Source: Gossypium raimondii (Eukaryota; Streptophyta; Magnoliopsida; Malvales; Malvaceae). From it: DNA of 64,000 bases. The stretch is taken from positions 875,501 to 939,500 of the forward strand of contig NC_068576.1 of assembly GCF_025698545.1 (NCBI RefSeq). The letters run 5' to 3'. The notes under the pieces were generated by a model. The model did not search any database and was not told the origin of the DNA. It saw only the letters and a list, made by a program, of their open reading frames with translations. This document shows positions 35,509 through 49,399 of this stretch, piece after piece. Within the stretch, counting starts at the first letter, position 1. Every line of letters starts with the position of its first letter. The position numbers and the translations under genes were made by a program.

Positions 35509-36645
35509 TTAGTTAACAACGTAACATTTCTTCCTAATCTCTCCTGCATTCCCCGTGAGAACTCCAATGGCTCCCATCTTCTCCATTGACTTTGCAAACT
35601 CTTTGAAGAATTCCTTCGAGTCAAGCAACTTGTCAACAACATCGCGCGAGCTTTTGTTCGTCAGGAGGGCGGCATCGGACTGAAACAGACCCTTGTTTTG
35701 CTTAAGCGTGACATAATAGTTATTATCGAATGTTAGCCCGCTACCAGGATCCATCACCACGAAGGTCGTATTGTCACTGAGGCTTTGACATTGTGTCCTC
35801 AAGAAAGTTGCATAGGTTGCATTCAAGGAAGGGTCCTGATCTCCATTCCCAGTAAAGTTGTATAGCCTATTGCTGAAGGCATTGCAGTGGCCTACTCCGA
35901 TCGTATGCCCCCCTGCGTTTGAATGATTTAAGTTGAAAAGTTTCATCTTTTATCATCTAAAAATGTTGTGCATTGATATTGTACCTGATAAGACCACCAA
36001 GTCTTGCACATTAAGGCCTTTGTTAGCGAAGTTTTGGACAAGGGTGGTGAAGTTAGAGAAAGGGGAAGGAACATTAGCCAATGCCTCGGAAATTCGCGAC
36101 ACCCTACTGTCTCTTCTACCGGTAAGAACTTCCCACAATGGGGTTTGACTTACTTTGAAAGAAACAGCATCCCTAGCAGCCAAGGCCAGAACATCAGCAC
36201 ACGATACTACGTTCGGACATTTCTTCTCGACTTCTGCTTTTATATCGTCTATGACATCGAAACCAGCAAGGGTTAGGTTCGGAATCGCATCTTTCTCGGC
36301 AGTATTGTTGGTTGTCGAGTTCAATAGGACCGAAGCATCACAACCCTGAAAAGTGAAAACTTTCCAATATCATGTAACGATTTGAGACAACTTGCAGGTT
36401 CTTGTAAATGTGGTACAAATATTTAGAAGCCTTACCCTGACAAAACAATCATGAAAATGCATTCTAAGGAACCTTGCAGGCAATGTGGGATCACTGGCAA
36501 CACGTTTCTCAGTAGCATTCTTGATTATGGCTTCTGCATTAGGACATGTGTTATTGTAGAAACCCTTCTTAAGGCTACCTCCATGGCAGGTCCCAACAAC
36601 TCCAAATACTACCATGCAAACCAAAATGAGAGCCTGCCTCCTCAT
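35509..36645 (-). CDS. Class III peroxidase Px2 (PER27-like), intron 2 lost
   Basis: Secreted haem peroxidase of the same cluster. Three exons only (36645-36436, 36345-35985, 35912-35509) give 324 residues. Signal peptide about 1-23; distal R61/H65 in LRMHFHDCFVRGCDAS; proximal H193 in LSGGHTIGVGHC; ends 'EIRKKCYVVN'. Exons 2 and 3 of the sister genes are fused. Where Px1, Px3 and Px4 have a GTAAGC donor after ...DAVSFK, Px2 reads straight through as SFKVSQTPLWEV; 'VS' (GTAAGT) is the old donor now translated, so the protein gains one residue but keeps frame. The expected TATA box is replaced by GACAAAAT, so expression may be weaker or start elsewhere. Closest to Px3. All active-site residues are present, so the protein is likely functional if expressed. 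Confidence 0.93.
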
Positions 36646-36699
36646 CTTGATATCTTGCTAGTTGAATGTGGGAATGGCATTGGCAAAACCAGGTGTGCC

Positions 36700-36709
36700 A
36701 TTTTGTCCT
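36700..36709 (-). promoter_or_regulatory. Degenerate TATA position of Px2
   Basis: At the place of TATAAAA in Px1, Px3 and Px4, Px2 has AAGGACAAAATGGCA: two bases of the TATA core differ while the flanks are conserved. No replacement TATA box is obvious nearby. Confidence 0.6.
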
Positions 36710-37004
36710 TGTGGTTGGGGAATATATTCCTAAACAAGTTGCATTTAAGCAATGTATAATTTAAAGAGATTCCTTCAAAATACTACGTTTTAATATTTTT
36801 GGTACAATAATCCAAGAACATAACATCGTTAGCGTTGAAATCCAAAACTAGGACAAAAGTGAAATACTAAGCCATCAACCTGATTAATGGCAATTACGTA
36901 TATAAACAATTAACATGTTTTTTCATGACATGCACAAACTTAAAAATATGTATATATTGAAGAAGTTAGCTTAATAAACATATATGAGAAGTTAGACATG
37001 AGAG

Positions 37005-37135
37005 TAAAACATAATTGACTCCTCTTTTCAGCCAATGACCGACACTTCACATGCTCATCAACCTGTTCTTTTCGGGTGGTAGGAGGTGGGAAGATGTTAA
37101 CGTTCCGATTGTCCTTATTAAAACAATCATCTAAC
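37005..37135 (-). promoter_or_regulatory. Conserved Px promoter module (Px2), half-palindrome
   Basis: Aligns with the Px1 and Px3 modules. One CCAAT arm is kept (AGCCAATGACC, 37030-37040) but the facing ATTGGCT arm is changed to ACCGACA. It lies about 385 bp upstream of the Px2 ATG. Confidence 0.5.
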
Positions 37136-37199
37136 AAATAAATAAACCAGTCTTAGTTGCCGCAGAGCCCTCGTATTAAATTGGTTCCCACTTTAACGT

Positions 37200-37710
37200 T
37201 TACTTACATTTTTTATTTTATTATTAAAACCGTTAATTTAATTATTAAATTACACGTCAAATTTTTTATAGCTAAATTTAAAATAAATAGTTAAAGAAAA
37301 TATAATGTTGCCGCATAATTTGGTTAAATTAGTCAATTATGCCAGTTTTTTTTAATTAGGCTTATAAGCCTTTTTTTTTTAATTCAGGGAAGTAGACTGT
37401 TTTTGGAGAGAGAAACGAAAAGTGCTTCCAGTTGGCTATTAAAAAAAAGTGAATGATAAAACTTTATAAAAGTTTCGAAAACCTCAAAACAAAAATCTTT
37501 AAAACATCTATTTTTACAATATTCATATAAAATTTTCATTTTAAATTATATCACATAAGATTTAATGTTTCATTTAATAGTTAAATTAATGATTTTAGTA
37601 ACAAATGATCTAATTTATATAAACTTGATAGTTTAAGGATCTAATAGAATGATTTAAAATTTAGGGACCAATTTAAAATGGGGTCATAGTTTAGGATGTT
37701 TGATGCAATT
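37200..37710. mobile_element. Degenerate inverted-repeat element, same family as 2330-2740
   Basis: Both halves of the element at 2330-2740 are matched: GTTAATTTAATTATTAAATTA ... TTTAAAATAAATAGTTAAA on the left, and AAATTATATCACATAAGAT ... GGTCATAGTTTAGG on the right. The middle has diverged. No coding capacity. Confidence 0.5.
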
Positions 37711-38507
37711 AACTCAACAAATTAATAAGGATGGATCCACTAACACTAGTGTAAAATTAAAGTGGTTGTACACCATTCCATAATATTTTATACCATTAAT
37801 ATTTTAACAAGATATCTCAAATTTCATACTCCATTCATGTAGTTCATGCAAATCAAGTTTGACATAAATTATTTTTTTAACTATTCGCTTTATATAAAAA
37901 AAACTTTCGAATATTAAATATATATTAATATAGATAGTATTTTAGATCAATATGATAAAGCTATCAGTTTGATTAAAATTTACATGCATAATAAATACAA
38001 ATATTTTGATGAAAAAATATAAAAATGTGTAAAACTAAATTTTATATTAGTATTGCAAGTGGATCCTTTCTAATACATAGTCAACTCTCTCTATAAGAGT
38101 ACAATTTGTTTGCTCAAGTTTTGCCTGTTATAGAGAGGTGGGTATTATACATCTATAATAACATGTTATCGAGAGGAATCGTTCGTGAATTTCTATTAAA
38201 TGAAAAAAAAGAATTATGTTTAAAATGAAAGAAAGTGAAAATCAAATCAACAAAATTAAAAGACGTATAATATGTGCATATATTATCCCTTTTATGTGTA
38301 TTTTATTTTACATTCTTTCACATGATTAATTATAAAGTTTATAAATCTAACAAGTTTAATTAATTAATGACTTGTCAAATTAAATTAATGAATTAATTAT
38401 GAGTTACTAATTAATTCGAGTAGTCAATTTAGAAGTTTATGATGTTGTAAATTCATAGTAGAATATTTAATTAGGAAACTTAATAGTTTATTAAATTGAT
38501 ATCTTTA

Positions 38508-39554
38508 AGGCATAATGACTTATTTGGTCCTCTAACTTAACAAAATTGTCATTTTAGCCATTTATTTTTTGCCTCTTTTAGCCTTTGAACTTGTATTATT
38601 TGTCAAATCACTTCAAAATGGATGAAAAAGTTAACAATTATTTACTTTGCTAACGTGGTATCCATGTGGTAGTCCACATATATGCCACATAAGCAATTGA
38701 TTAATTTTTTAAAATTTAAAAAATATATTTTATCATTTTTAATGATTTTAATTTTAAAAATATTTTTTATCAATTTTTTTTAAAATTCTTAAAAATTTAA
38801 AAAATTAAGTAATTGTTGACATAACATCTACATGTATATCACATCAGTAAAGTTAATAAACGTTAACTTCTATCCATTTTGAGGTGATTTAACTAGGGGT
38901 GAGTATTCAATCGAGTCAAGTCGAATCGAGTCAAAAAATTTCGAGTTAGTCGAGTTGACGGATCCTATTTTAGCAACCAAACTCAATTTGAAATTTTTTT
39001 TGAATCAAATTGAATCAAGTCAAAAAAATTTGAGTCAAATTGAGTCAAGTTAACGAATCATATTATTTATTTGCGTTTACATGGACCGATTATTTTACTA
39101 GTAGATGAAGTACAATATTATTTAATTACATAAATAATATAATGATTTTGTCTTTTAACTTAATGGGTAAACATTTATCAAAATGATATAGTTTTACCTT
39201 TTAACTTAATGGTTGACTTTTAACTTTAGAAAAGGTAAACATTTATCAAAATGACATAGTTTTGCCTCTTCTTATTCGAATTTTCAGATAACTTGAATTG
39301 TGTAATTCATATTCGAGTTAAACCGAAAATTTTGATTTTTTATTCGAGTTGACCCGAATAACTTGATTAACTCGAATAACTCGAACTATTTAATTTAAAA
39401 TTTAAATTTTTTTCGATTTTTTAATTGAATCGGATTTTGCTCTAGATTAGACAAACAACACAAGTTCAAGGGTTAAAATAGGCGAAAAACTAAATGGAGG
39501 GCTACAATGATTTTTTTTTTGTAAAGTTAGATGGCCAAATAAGTCATTATGCCT
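38508..39554. mobile_element. Middle element of the nest (TIR, palindromic)
   Basis: Left end AGGCATAATGACTTATTTGG; the reverse complement of the right end is the same 20 bases. The arms continue as inverted copies for about 380 bp on the left, including CATTTTGAAGTGATTTGAC / CATTTTGAGGTGATTTAAC. A third element is inserted in the right arm at 38894. Non-autonomous. Confidence 0.85.
38894..39444. mobile_element. Inner element of the nest, hAT-like MITE
   Basis: Starts TAGGGGTGAGTATTCAATC and, inverted, TAGAGCAAAATCCGATTCAA. It is flanked by 8-bp sequences GATTTAAC (38886-38893) and GATTAGAC (39445-39452), each one base from GATTTGAC, the uninterrupted site preserved in the other arm of the host palindrome. 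An 8-bp duplication and TAGGGGTG ends fit hAT. Internal sequence is rich in TCGAGT/ACTCGA motifs; no coding capacity. Confidence 0.85.
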
Positions 39555-39923
39555 ATATTTAATTCTACTCATTGAATATTATTTAGTAAAATATGATTAA
39601 TAGATTTCTTTACGTGAAATATAATCATTTTAATGAAATAATATTTTAAATAATATCATTTTTGTTTAATAAATTATAATTAATAGGCTTGCTTATATGA
39701 AATAGCTATAAATTTACTTAAAAATTTAGACCATATGTTGTTATAGAGAACTAATTTAATAAAGAACGTACTTCAAAACTATGGATGTTGCTGTTATAAG
39801 CAAAAAACTGTTATAGAGGGTTCAAATAAAACATAAAAAAAAAAATCAATTCTTCTATGAATTTGGTTGTAATAGCGAAATGTTGTTATAGCGAGTGACT
39901 ATTATAGAGAGAGTTGACTGTAT

Positions 39924-41390
39924 ATGTTAATTAGGGATGACAATTTGGATTGTGAAGTTGGATATTCATAGATATTTGATCTGCTTTTTGTGGATTTAGA
40001 TATTGCGAATTCAGATATTCAAATTCAAATTTTAAAACTGCAATCTAGATTGAGAGTATGCAAATAGATACTCGAATATCCATTATCCAAATTTGCATTG
40101 CTTATTCAGATAACATATGCGAATTCGGATAACCGAATCCATTGGTTATAGAATCCTTGTAATTTTGGTTATACATAAATAAAAGAATTTTAGTGGATTC
40201 AAATTCAGATTTTTTTTTAAAATTGAATATTCCAAAAATGATTGAAATTTTGAAATTGGTTTTCTTGTGGATTCATATACCAGACAGATAATAGTATTTA
40301 ACTCAGATTCATATTTGGATAGTAATGCTTGAATAATTTGTAAATAATAAACGAATTTAGATTTTTAGGTAAATTTACATATTCAAATTTATATAATTCA
40401 ACAAACGTGAATTCTAATGGGAATTAAGTCGAAAACCCGCTTACTTTTACTTTAGTAATCTAGTCAAGAGATTACTCAAGTATTGATTACTGGTAACAAC
40501 TTCTAGTTGAAGATCCCGATAAGCCAAGGGCAAAGCTAGTAATTTTAGTATACTATTTGAAGGCGTTGGAGAAGGTGCAACAATGACACTTGTGCTTTCC
40601 AAACACTTAACTTAGCTCTAGAGATGCATATATGTCATTGATTCTAAATTTAGGTTAATTTGACACAATTTATTGGTTGCTAACCACTATTTATGAATTT
40701 AGGTTGAATAAGTAATTTCGTGTACTCTTTATATTTATTTACTTTATTAACGGTTGACTTATATTAGTTAATTAAAGAGTTGGATTTATTTCATTGTAAT
40801 TATTACTTGAGAACGATACTATGTACTTACTGATAATGGGTGAGCAATGGGCAATATTTTTCAGGCTTTAACTAATATCAATTTTTAATTGAATTTTTAT
40901 TTGTTGTTCACTACCAATTAATTACACGAGAAGATCTTTATTGATTCATTCTATATTAAAGACTTTATTGAGCTAAAATTCATAATTTTTGTATTGTTTT
41001 AGCGATCATACGATTATTTAAGAGAAGGTTTATTATTATTTTTTCATACGAGATTGAGAAAGCCCTGAACTTATTCTAGTGTAAAATTGTTGTAAGCAAA
41101 TTGTTATTGTTGTTCGATTTGCAACTCAGTTTTCAAGGCCAAAAGTACTAGTGGGGAGTAATATAGATTATATATAAGAGTGAAGTTGCAATTTGGTGAG
41201 TGAGTTAAACTTAAATAATGTCTTGTATAAAGAGTTAAAGCCTTATAGACGTGAGAAATTTTCGAATTCCGTAACCAAACTTCTGTGTCCATCTCTTAGT
41301 GTTATACTATTATTTAATAAGTTGAGTTACAATTAAAGGTAAACGAATTCGAACTCCAAAGTTCTTAATGCAATTTCAATAGAGTTTACA
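39924..41390. other. AT-rich spacer, unrecognised repeats
   Basis: No gene. Sequence from 39935 (TTAGGGATGACAATTTGGAT) looks like the start of another hAT-type mini-element rich in GGATATTC-type repeats, but I cannot place its other end. Confidence 0.4.
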
Positions 41391-41399
41391 CTCAAGGGT

Positions 41400-41830
41400 T
41401 CAAACATATCTCAAAGTGTACTATTGCCAAAGAAGCTTAGACCATCTTCAAGAATGCTCATAGAAGAACAAATACTCGGGCAGTCCAAGCTTCAGATTTT
41501 GACAATAAAATTTGAGACCTTCAGGATGGAAGACAATGAGACCTTGTCTGAATTATACGTAAAGCTGTGTGATATGACAAATTAGGTATTTGCTTTTGGT
41601 GAAGAGTTCAAATTCTAAGCTAATAAAAAAATCCCAAGATTTTTACTTGAATATTTTGCTATCAGAGTAATTTTCATAAAGAAGACAAAAGACATTTATA
41701 ATATGAAGATTGGTTGATTGCAGACCTTTGAGATAAATGTTGATAAGATGAGAAAGAGTGAGAAGAATATAGAATTTGAAGTTGCAACAGAAGGTGAAAA
41801 TTTGCAGGAGTACAGTTGGTAAGCCTAGTT
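41400..41830 (+). mobile_element. Ty1/Copia gag fragment, fossil
   Basis: Plus-strand translation gives KLQILTIKFETFRMEDNETL, SELYVKLCDMTN and LQTFEINVDKMRKSEKNIEF in the order of the Copia gag (UBN2-type) domain. No LTRs, pol or boundaries are seen. Isolated and broken, close to the Px3 3' end. Confidence 0.75.
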
Positions 41831-41993
41831 ACAACTTAACGTGGATTTGAAAAGTAAAATCAACGATAATAGTTGCTCAACGAGTAGATTCCATTTCTTT
41901 CTTCTGCAAATTTTAGTAACAATTTAACACATTATTGCAACGAAATAAACCATATATGGTCCACTGAGGTACATGAGCAAAATCTTTCAGGAA

Positions 41994-43262
<1,269 letters not shown>

Positions 43263-43345
43263 CTTTGAACTGTTTCCTCTGCTATAAGCAAGTCAATGTA
43301 AATCTAGTTGAATGTGGCAATGCCATAGGCAAAACCAGGTCTACC

Positions 43346-43353
43346 TTTTTATA
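43346..43353 (-). promoter_or_regulatory. TATA box of Px3
   Basis: TATAAAAA on the minus strand inside AAGTATAAAAAGGTAGACC, homologous to the TATA region of Px1 and Px4. It is about 85-90 bp before the ATG. Confidence 0.75.
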
Positions 43354-43622
43354 CTTGTAGCTCGGTGTATTTCCTAAGACCCAGTTAAGCAGTGTATATA
43401 TTTAATAGATTCTTTCAAGTACCATGTTTTTATGTTTCCGGTACAATAATCCAAATGTTTTTTGTTTTTGAATTTTCCAAGTCAAACAGTAGTATGTAAT
43501 TGCGAGCACGATGAAATACTAAGCCAGTGGTGAGATTAAAAGTGATTACAATTTCGTATGTAATATTAGAGCAGAATTCAGCTGTATAAACAAAAATAGG
43601 AAGTTAGAATTGAGAGCAAAGC

Positions 43623-43866
43623 ATAATTGACTAGTCTTTCAGCCAATGATTGGCTCTCCACTAGTTCATCAACCTGATTAGTGTTTTTCTTATTTTGTTT
43701 CAGCTGCTAGGACGTGGAAAGATGTTACTTCAAAGTTCCTAACGATAATTGACTAGTCTTTCAGCCAATAATTGGCTCTCCACTAGTTCATCAACCTGTT
43801 TAGTTTTTTTCTTAATTTGTTTCAGCTGCTAGGACGTGGAAAGATGTTACTTCAAAGTTCCTAATG
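43623..43866 (-). promoter_or_regulatory. Tandemly duplicated CCAAT-palindrome promoter module (Px3)
   Basis: Two direct copies of 122 bp (43623-43744, 43745-43866) differ at only a few bases. Each has the facing CCAAT palindrome: AGCCAATGATTGGCT at 43641-43655 and AGCCAATAATTGGCT at 43763-43777. They lie about 380 and 500 bp upstream of the ATG. The same module is single upstream of Px1 and Px2. Confidence 0.85.
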
Positions 43867-45690
43867 TTCTTACATATGTAACTATCATCAACAAATAGCT
43901 GTGTTTATATTAATTTATTTCATAAATTGACCCGAAGATGCAAGGCTTGAAACTGGAAATTGACTGGTGAGGGCATCCTCTTACAAGTTACAACCCTATG
44001 TAATCATTTCTTACATGTTCGGGGGTTTCTCGTTTACCAGTCTTTTTCATTTTATCTTTTCTCCAACAACACAGCTCATGAAGTTTTACAACATCATCAA
44101 CAATTAGCTCAAATTGGATCTCTTCCAAAACCTGTATCTTTTAGTCTTCGACTGATTGAAGTAATGTCAGTTTGTATCATTTTAAATATTATATTTTGTA
44201 GCTTTTATTATTTATTTGCCTTTTTAATATATTTTTTTATTTTATGAATTTCTTTTTTTCTTGAATTATTTAAAAAAATTTCATGATTGATTTGACAGTT
44301 TAATTGATTGAATCGATAACCGATGAAAAGAAACCAAAAAACCCATTTAAAACGAAATAAAACTAAAATGTAACTTATTGAGCCAAGGTCACGGTATCCA
44401 AGATCCACACCGTGGCCTTGGAAGGAAAATTCGAGTTTCTTCATTTTTTTTTCTAGCCTTTTCTCATTCCACTTCTTTCTTTCGAATCCATTTGTCCTTC
44501 CTCGAGCTTAATCTAATGGCTACATAAAAATCTTAAAAGTTAATAGCTCAAAACTAACTAAAAATCATTCATGAATAATATAAATGTGAGCGAATTAAGG
44601 CCTGAAATATGTAACAAATATTTACTCATAAAAAAAATTCAATTCCTGCTTTAGAAGTTCTGACTCGATATAGTTTCTTTTAGCACTCCTGATGAATCTT
44701 GACAAAATTATCCAGAGTTTCCTTACGTGGCTCATTTATCTCATGTACCAATTTCACAACCTCATGTTGCTTATATCCATATTTGGTGAGGAATTTATAT
44801 GCATTGGGACTAAATTGAAATTGAATATTTATGAAATTGAGATCGTTTCAAAATTGAGGCTCAAATTTGAAAGTTATAACTATTTCGGTTTTAGGGACTA
44901 AACTGAATAAAATATAAAACTTTAGGGGCATCTAAATAATAAAATTGAGTTGGTACATGTTTATAATTGGATGAAATAAGAGAGTTAAAATTAATAAATT
45001 GAATTGAATAATTGTATAAATCAGAAATTGGACCAAATCAGAAATAATTGGGGAAAAGCCAAAATTGTTGGATAGTCCTTAAAGTTTCAATTTGTCTATT
45101 GATTTAACCAGGTGTGTTTATAGGGTATGGTTATATTTGTTTGCAATATATTCTTGAATTTTGAATTTGTTTTGTGTGATTGTAATTTGAATTGTTTACA
45201 ATTTGGTACAATAAGGTGTGATAGGGACTAAAACGTAAAGAGATGATAAATTGACTAATAAATTGAATATGATGAATTTAAATTTGAGATATTTAATGAA
45301 TTGATATTTAATTATGACTGATCGAATAGTACTAGTATGAATTTGATTGATTATCGAGATATAGGATTAAATCGAATAATTCGTAAAATATGTAGGACCT
45401 TGTAATTTAATTTGATTTGTATAGAATTTTATATTATACCATTACTGAATTATTATTTGTAGCTAAAAATGACGCAGGATCGTTGAATGGGAAAGGAAAT
45501 GCAAAAGTTGACAACGACTGACGCGAGCTTTCAGTTTATATTTCTATAGCTCAACTCATTTTAATTGTCGCATATTTATGTTGTCAATTTAATATTATTT
45601 TTTCTTATTGCAAAAGATGGGAAAGTATTCTGCTGAAGATGGAACAAGTATGGCCAGCTCAGATTAGGTGATGTGATCTATCGATATATT
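43867..45690. other. Px3 distal flank and LTR-derived spacer
   Basis: 43930-44110 is similar to 49490-49630, upstream of Px4 (shared GACCCGAA.ATG..GGCTT.AAACTGGA), marking a shared distal promoter. A hairpin lies at 44383-44421 (arms CCAAGGTCACGGT / ACCGTGGCCTTGG, one mismatch). From about 44690 on, sequence such as GGGACTAAATTGAAATTG and TAGGGACTAAACTGAATAA is typical of plant Gypsy LTRs, but I cannot define an element. No gene. Confidence 0.45.
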
Positions 45691-46720
45691 TGTCACGCCC
45701 CAAAATATAGGGGGATAATTGAAATAATTAACTTAGAAATGAATTATGCTTGATGGTTAAATAGTCAGTGCACTCCCTAGTGGTCTTAGGTTGAAGTCAC
45801 TTCTTTCTTATTTATTTTCCTTTTATTTTCAGCAAACTAGGATGAAAACTACACTAAAACAAATAATGTCCTGAGTTTCAGCCACTCGAATCCCTTCCAT
45901 TTCCTTTTATTTAGGCAAAAAGGTGCCGGCCCCCTGGGGTTCCTAAATCGTAACTATTTACTCCAGTTTTTCCCATTTAAACATGGATTTTGTTTTCTCT
46001 TCTAACCCCAATTAGAATTTCTTCTTCTCTCTTCCTAGTTCTTCTCATCTTTCTTTTCTTTCCTCCTTTTTGCATCAAATTTTACATCGTTTTGCTACTG
46101 AACATTTTTGCTTTCTCGAATTAAATCATTCTCGTTTAATTATTCTTCTACTAATTTTGTAATTGACGACAATCGCATTACAATCTTTGCCAAGAAATGG
46201 TAAAAGCATCTCCTTTTAGAGTTTAGATCCTAAATTTCTGTAATTTTTCTATCCGGCACTATGAACGGAGGAAGTATGAGCAGTTTATCTAAATCATTGA
46301 GTGGTTTATCCACACTGTATTAGTAACTTTTATTTGCAATAATGAGTGGTTTACCACACTGTATTAGCAGCTTTTATTTGCAACAATGAGCGGTCTATCC
46401 ACACCGTACTAGCAACTTGTCTATAAAAACTTTTTATAAAAAAAAAAAACCCCCGGTGATTCATCCAATTTTTTTTATTACTAGTGGTTTATCCACAATG
46501 AGTGGTTCATCCACAACAATAAGCGGTTTATCCATGACGTGGTGTAAAGATAGAGGAGTTCTGGAGAACTCCTACTGTGGAGTGAAGCGGTGGGGTATGA
46601 CATTATCTGATAAATTGAAATTTCATTGCATTCATAAACATTTGCATAGTTGTGAATATTGAGATATTATGGTGATAAGTTGATTTGAAGTATCGATATT
46701 CTAAGTTGCTATTCAATTGT
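45691..46720 (+). repeat. LTR-like fossil block (TGTCAC family), plus orientation
   Basis: Begins TGTCACGCCCCAAAATATAG, a typical Gypsy LTR start. The end part (46540-46710) is matched on the opposite strand at 55080-55220 (shared CAAATGTTTATGAATGCAATG in reverse complement). It contains imperfect tandem repeats at 46280-46420 (units with GAGTGGTTTATCCACACTGT and TTTTATTTGCAA). No coding domain; solo or truncated LTR fossil. Confidence 0.6.
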
Positions 46721-47930
46721 GATCATTCTATGAGCTAATATTCTGTGCAATTTGTCTACTTTTTGCACTGATTTTCTTGTGATGAAACTCATACTGAGCT
46801 TCATAGCTCACTTCCCTTTTTTTCCATCTTTACAAATAACCCACCAAATTGGGATGCGGGCTCAGCTTGAATTGTTTTTATATAAAAGTATTTAGGAAAT
46901 TTTTTAGGAGATTTCAATCTCATTTTGTATGTATGGATTCTTTTAGAAGATTTTCAAATAAGGGTATAGTCTCTTTTTTTATTTCCAAGTTCTTGAAAGT
47001 TGTATTATATTAGCCTTGAGTTGAGTGAAATGTACAAAATTACTAGCAAAGACATCTTTTGCGGAACTGTTTTAGGGTTAATTTAAATTTGCAATGAAGA
47101 ATTATTACTTAACATTTCCATTTTAATAAATTAATGGAATTTTAATATATATATAAATATATATAAATTAAAAACAAATCAAAATATTTAAAATAATTAA
47201 CTTCGCAACTAAAATTATTGTTACGTAAATAAAAGGGATAAGGTAACATTAGTCCCTACATTTGGTAACTTTTTCCAATTTGATCTATCCACGTTAGTCT
47301 TGAAATTTAACAACTTGTTCTAGATTTTTAATTTCTATAATTATGTGGCACTCTAATATTGTGCCATATCATTATTTAAGTAATCTCTAAAAAATTTTAA
47401 TACATTAACATGTGCAATTAAGTTAAATCTAGAAAAATGAAATTTTCACCAAAAATTAATTTACCTTTACGTTCCACAAAAGTAAACACTTTTAATTACA
47501 GCATATTTTATAATCATTTAAATAATTCTCATTCAATTTTTGAAAATTAAAGTTATCTATCTACCTTATTAAAAATAAAAATATATATTTTAAATATTAT
47601 AAAATCAATCCTGCAACGTGAGACCAACTCTCAAATGAACTTTATGGAATAAATAGAGTTAAAATTGGCTTTTCTTTTTACATTAATATTTAAATCATAA
47701 TATTTTATTATCATCATTAAACACAAATTAAAATTTTTATTTATTGTTCTCATTAAACGAGAAAATGACGTAATTACCCTTATAACACCCAAAAAATAAA
47801 AACGACTTTATTATGTAGAGTAGCTTACAAACATTAATACATAAGCAGAGCATTTCGAAATCAAACATCAATAGTAGCTCAAATTTTAATAAACAATTTA
47901 AATATGAAATGAATGAGGAATTTCTTTCGA
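46720..47930. other. AT-rich spacer 3' of Px4
   Basis: No gene recognised. Short A/T-rich sequence with a (TA)n-like run near 47146-47168. The last 100 bp are the likely Px4 3' UTR. Confidence 0.5.
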
Positions 47931-47933
47931 GAA

Positions 47934-49154
<1,221 letters not shown>

Positions 49155-49209
49155 CTTCGATACCTTGCTAATTGAAAGTGGGAATGGCATTGGCAAAACC
49201 AGCTCTGCC

Positions 49210-49217
49210 ATTTTATA
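49210..49217 (-). promoter_or_regulatory. TATA box of Px4
   Basis: TATAAAAT on the minus strand in AAGTATAAAATGGCAGAGC, the same context as Px1, about 56 bp before the ATG. Confidence 0.75.
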
Positions 49218-49399
49218 CTTGTTCATTTGGAATCTTTGTAACCCAGTTAGGCAATGTATAATTTCAAACCATTATCATATTATTTATGTTCCGGTACAAT
49301 TATTTTTTTCCAAAGTCAAACATTTAATTTATAAACAAACGATTTATAAGCTTTGTTTTGCTGTTTCCTTGGATGAACATAACTACATAAGCTTATAAA

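Larger units (their letters stand above)
38076..39923. mobile_element. Outer element of a three-level nest (TIR transposon remnant)
   Basis: Ends are inverted copies: left CATAGTCAACTCTCTCTATAA, right (reverse complement) TACAGTCAACTCTCTCTATAA. The possible target duplication TA fits a Tc1/mariner-like insertion but is weak. The arms share TGTTATAGAGA-type sequence. It is interrupted by the element at 38508-39554. No transposase is visible. Confidence 0.65.
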
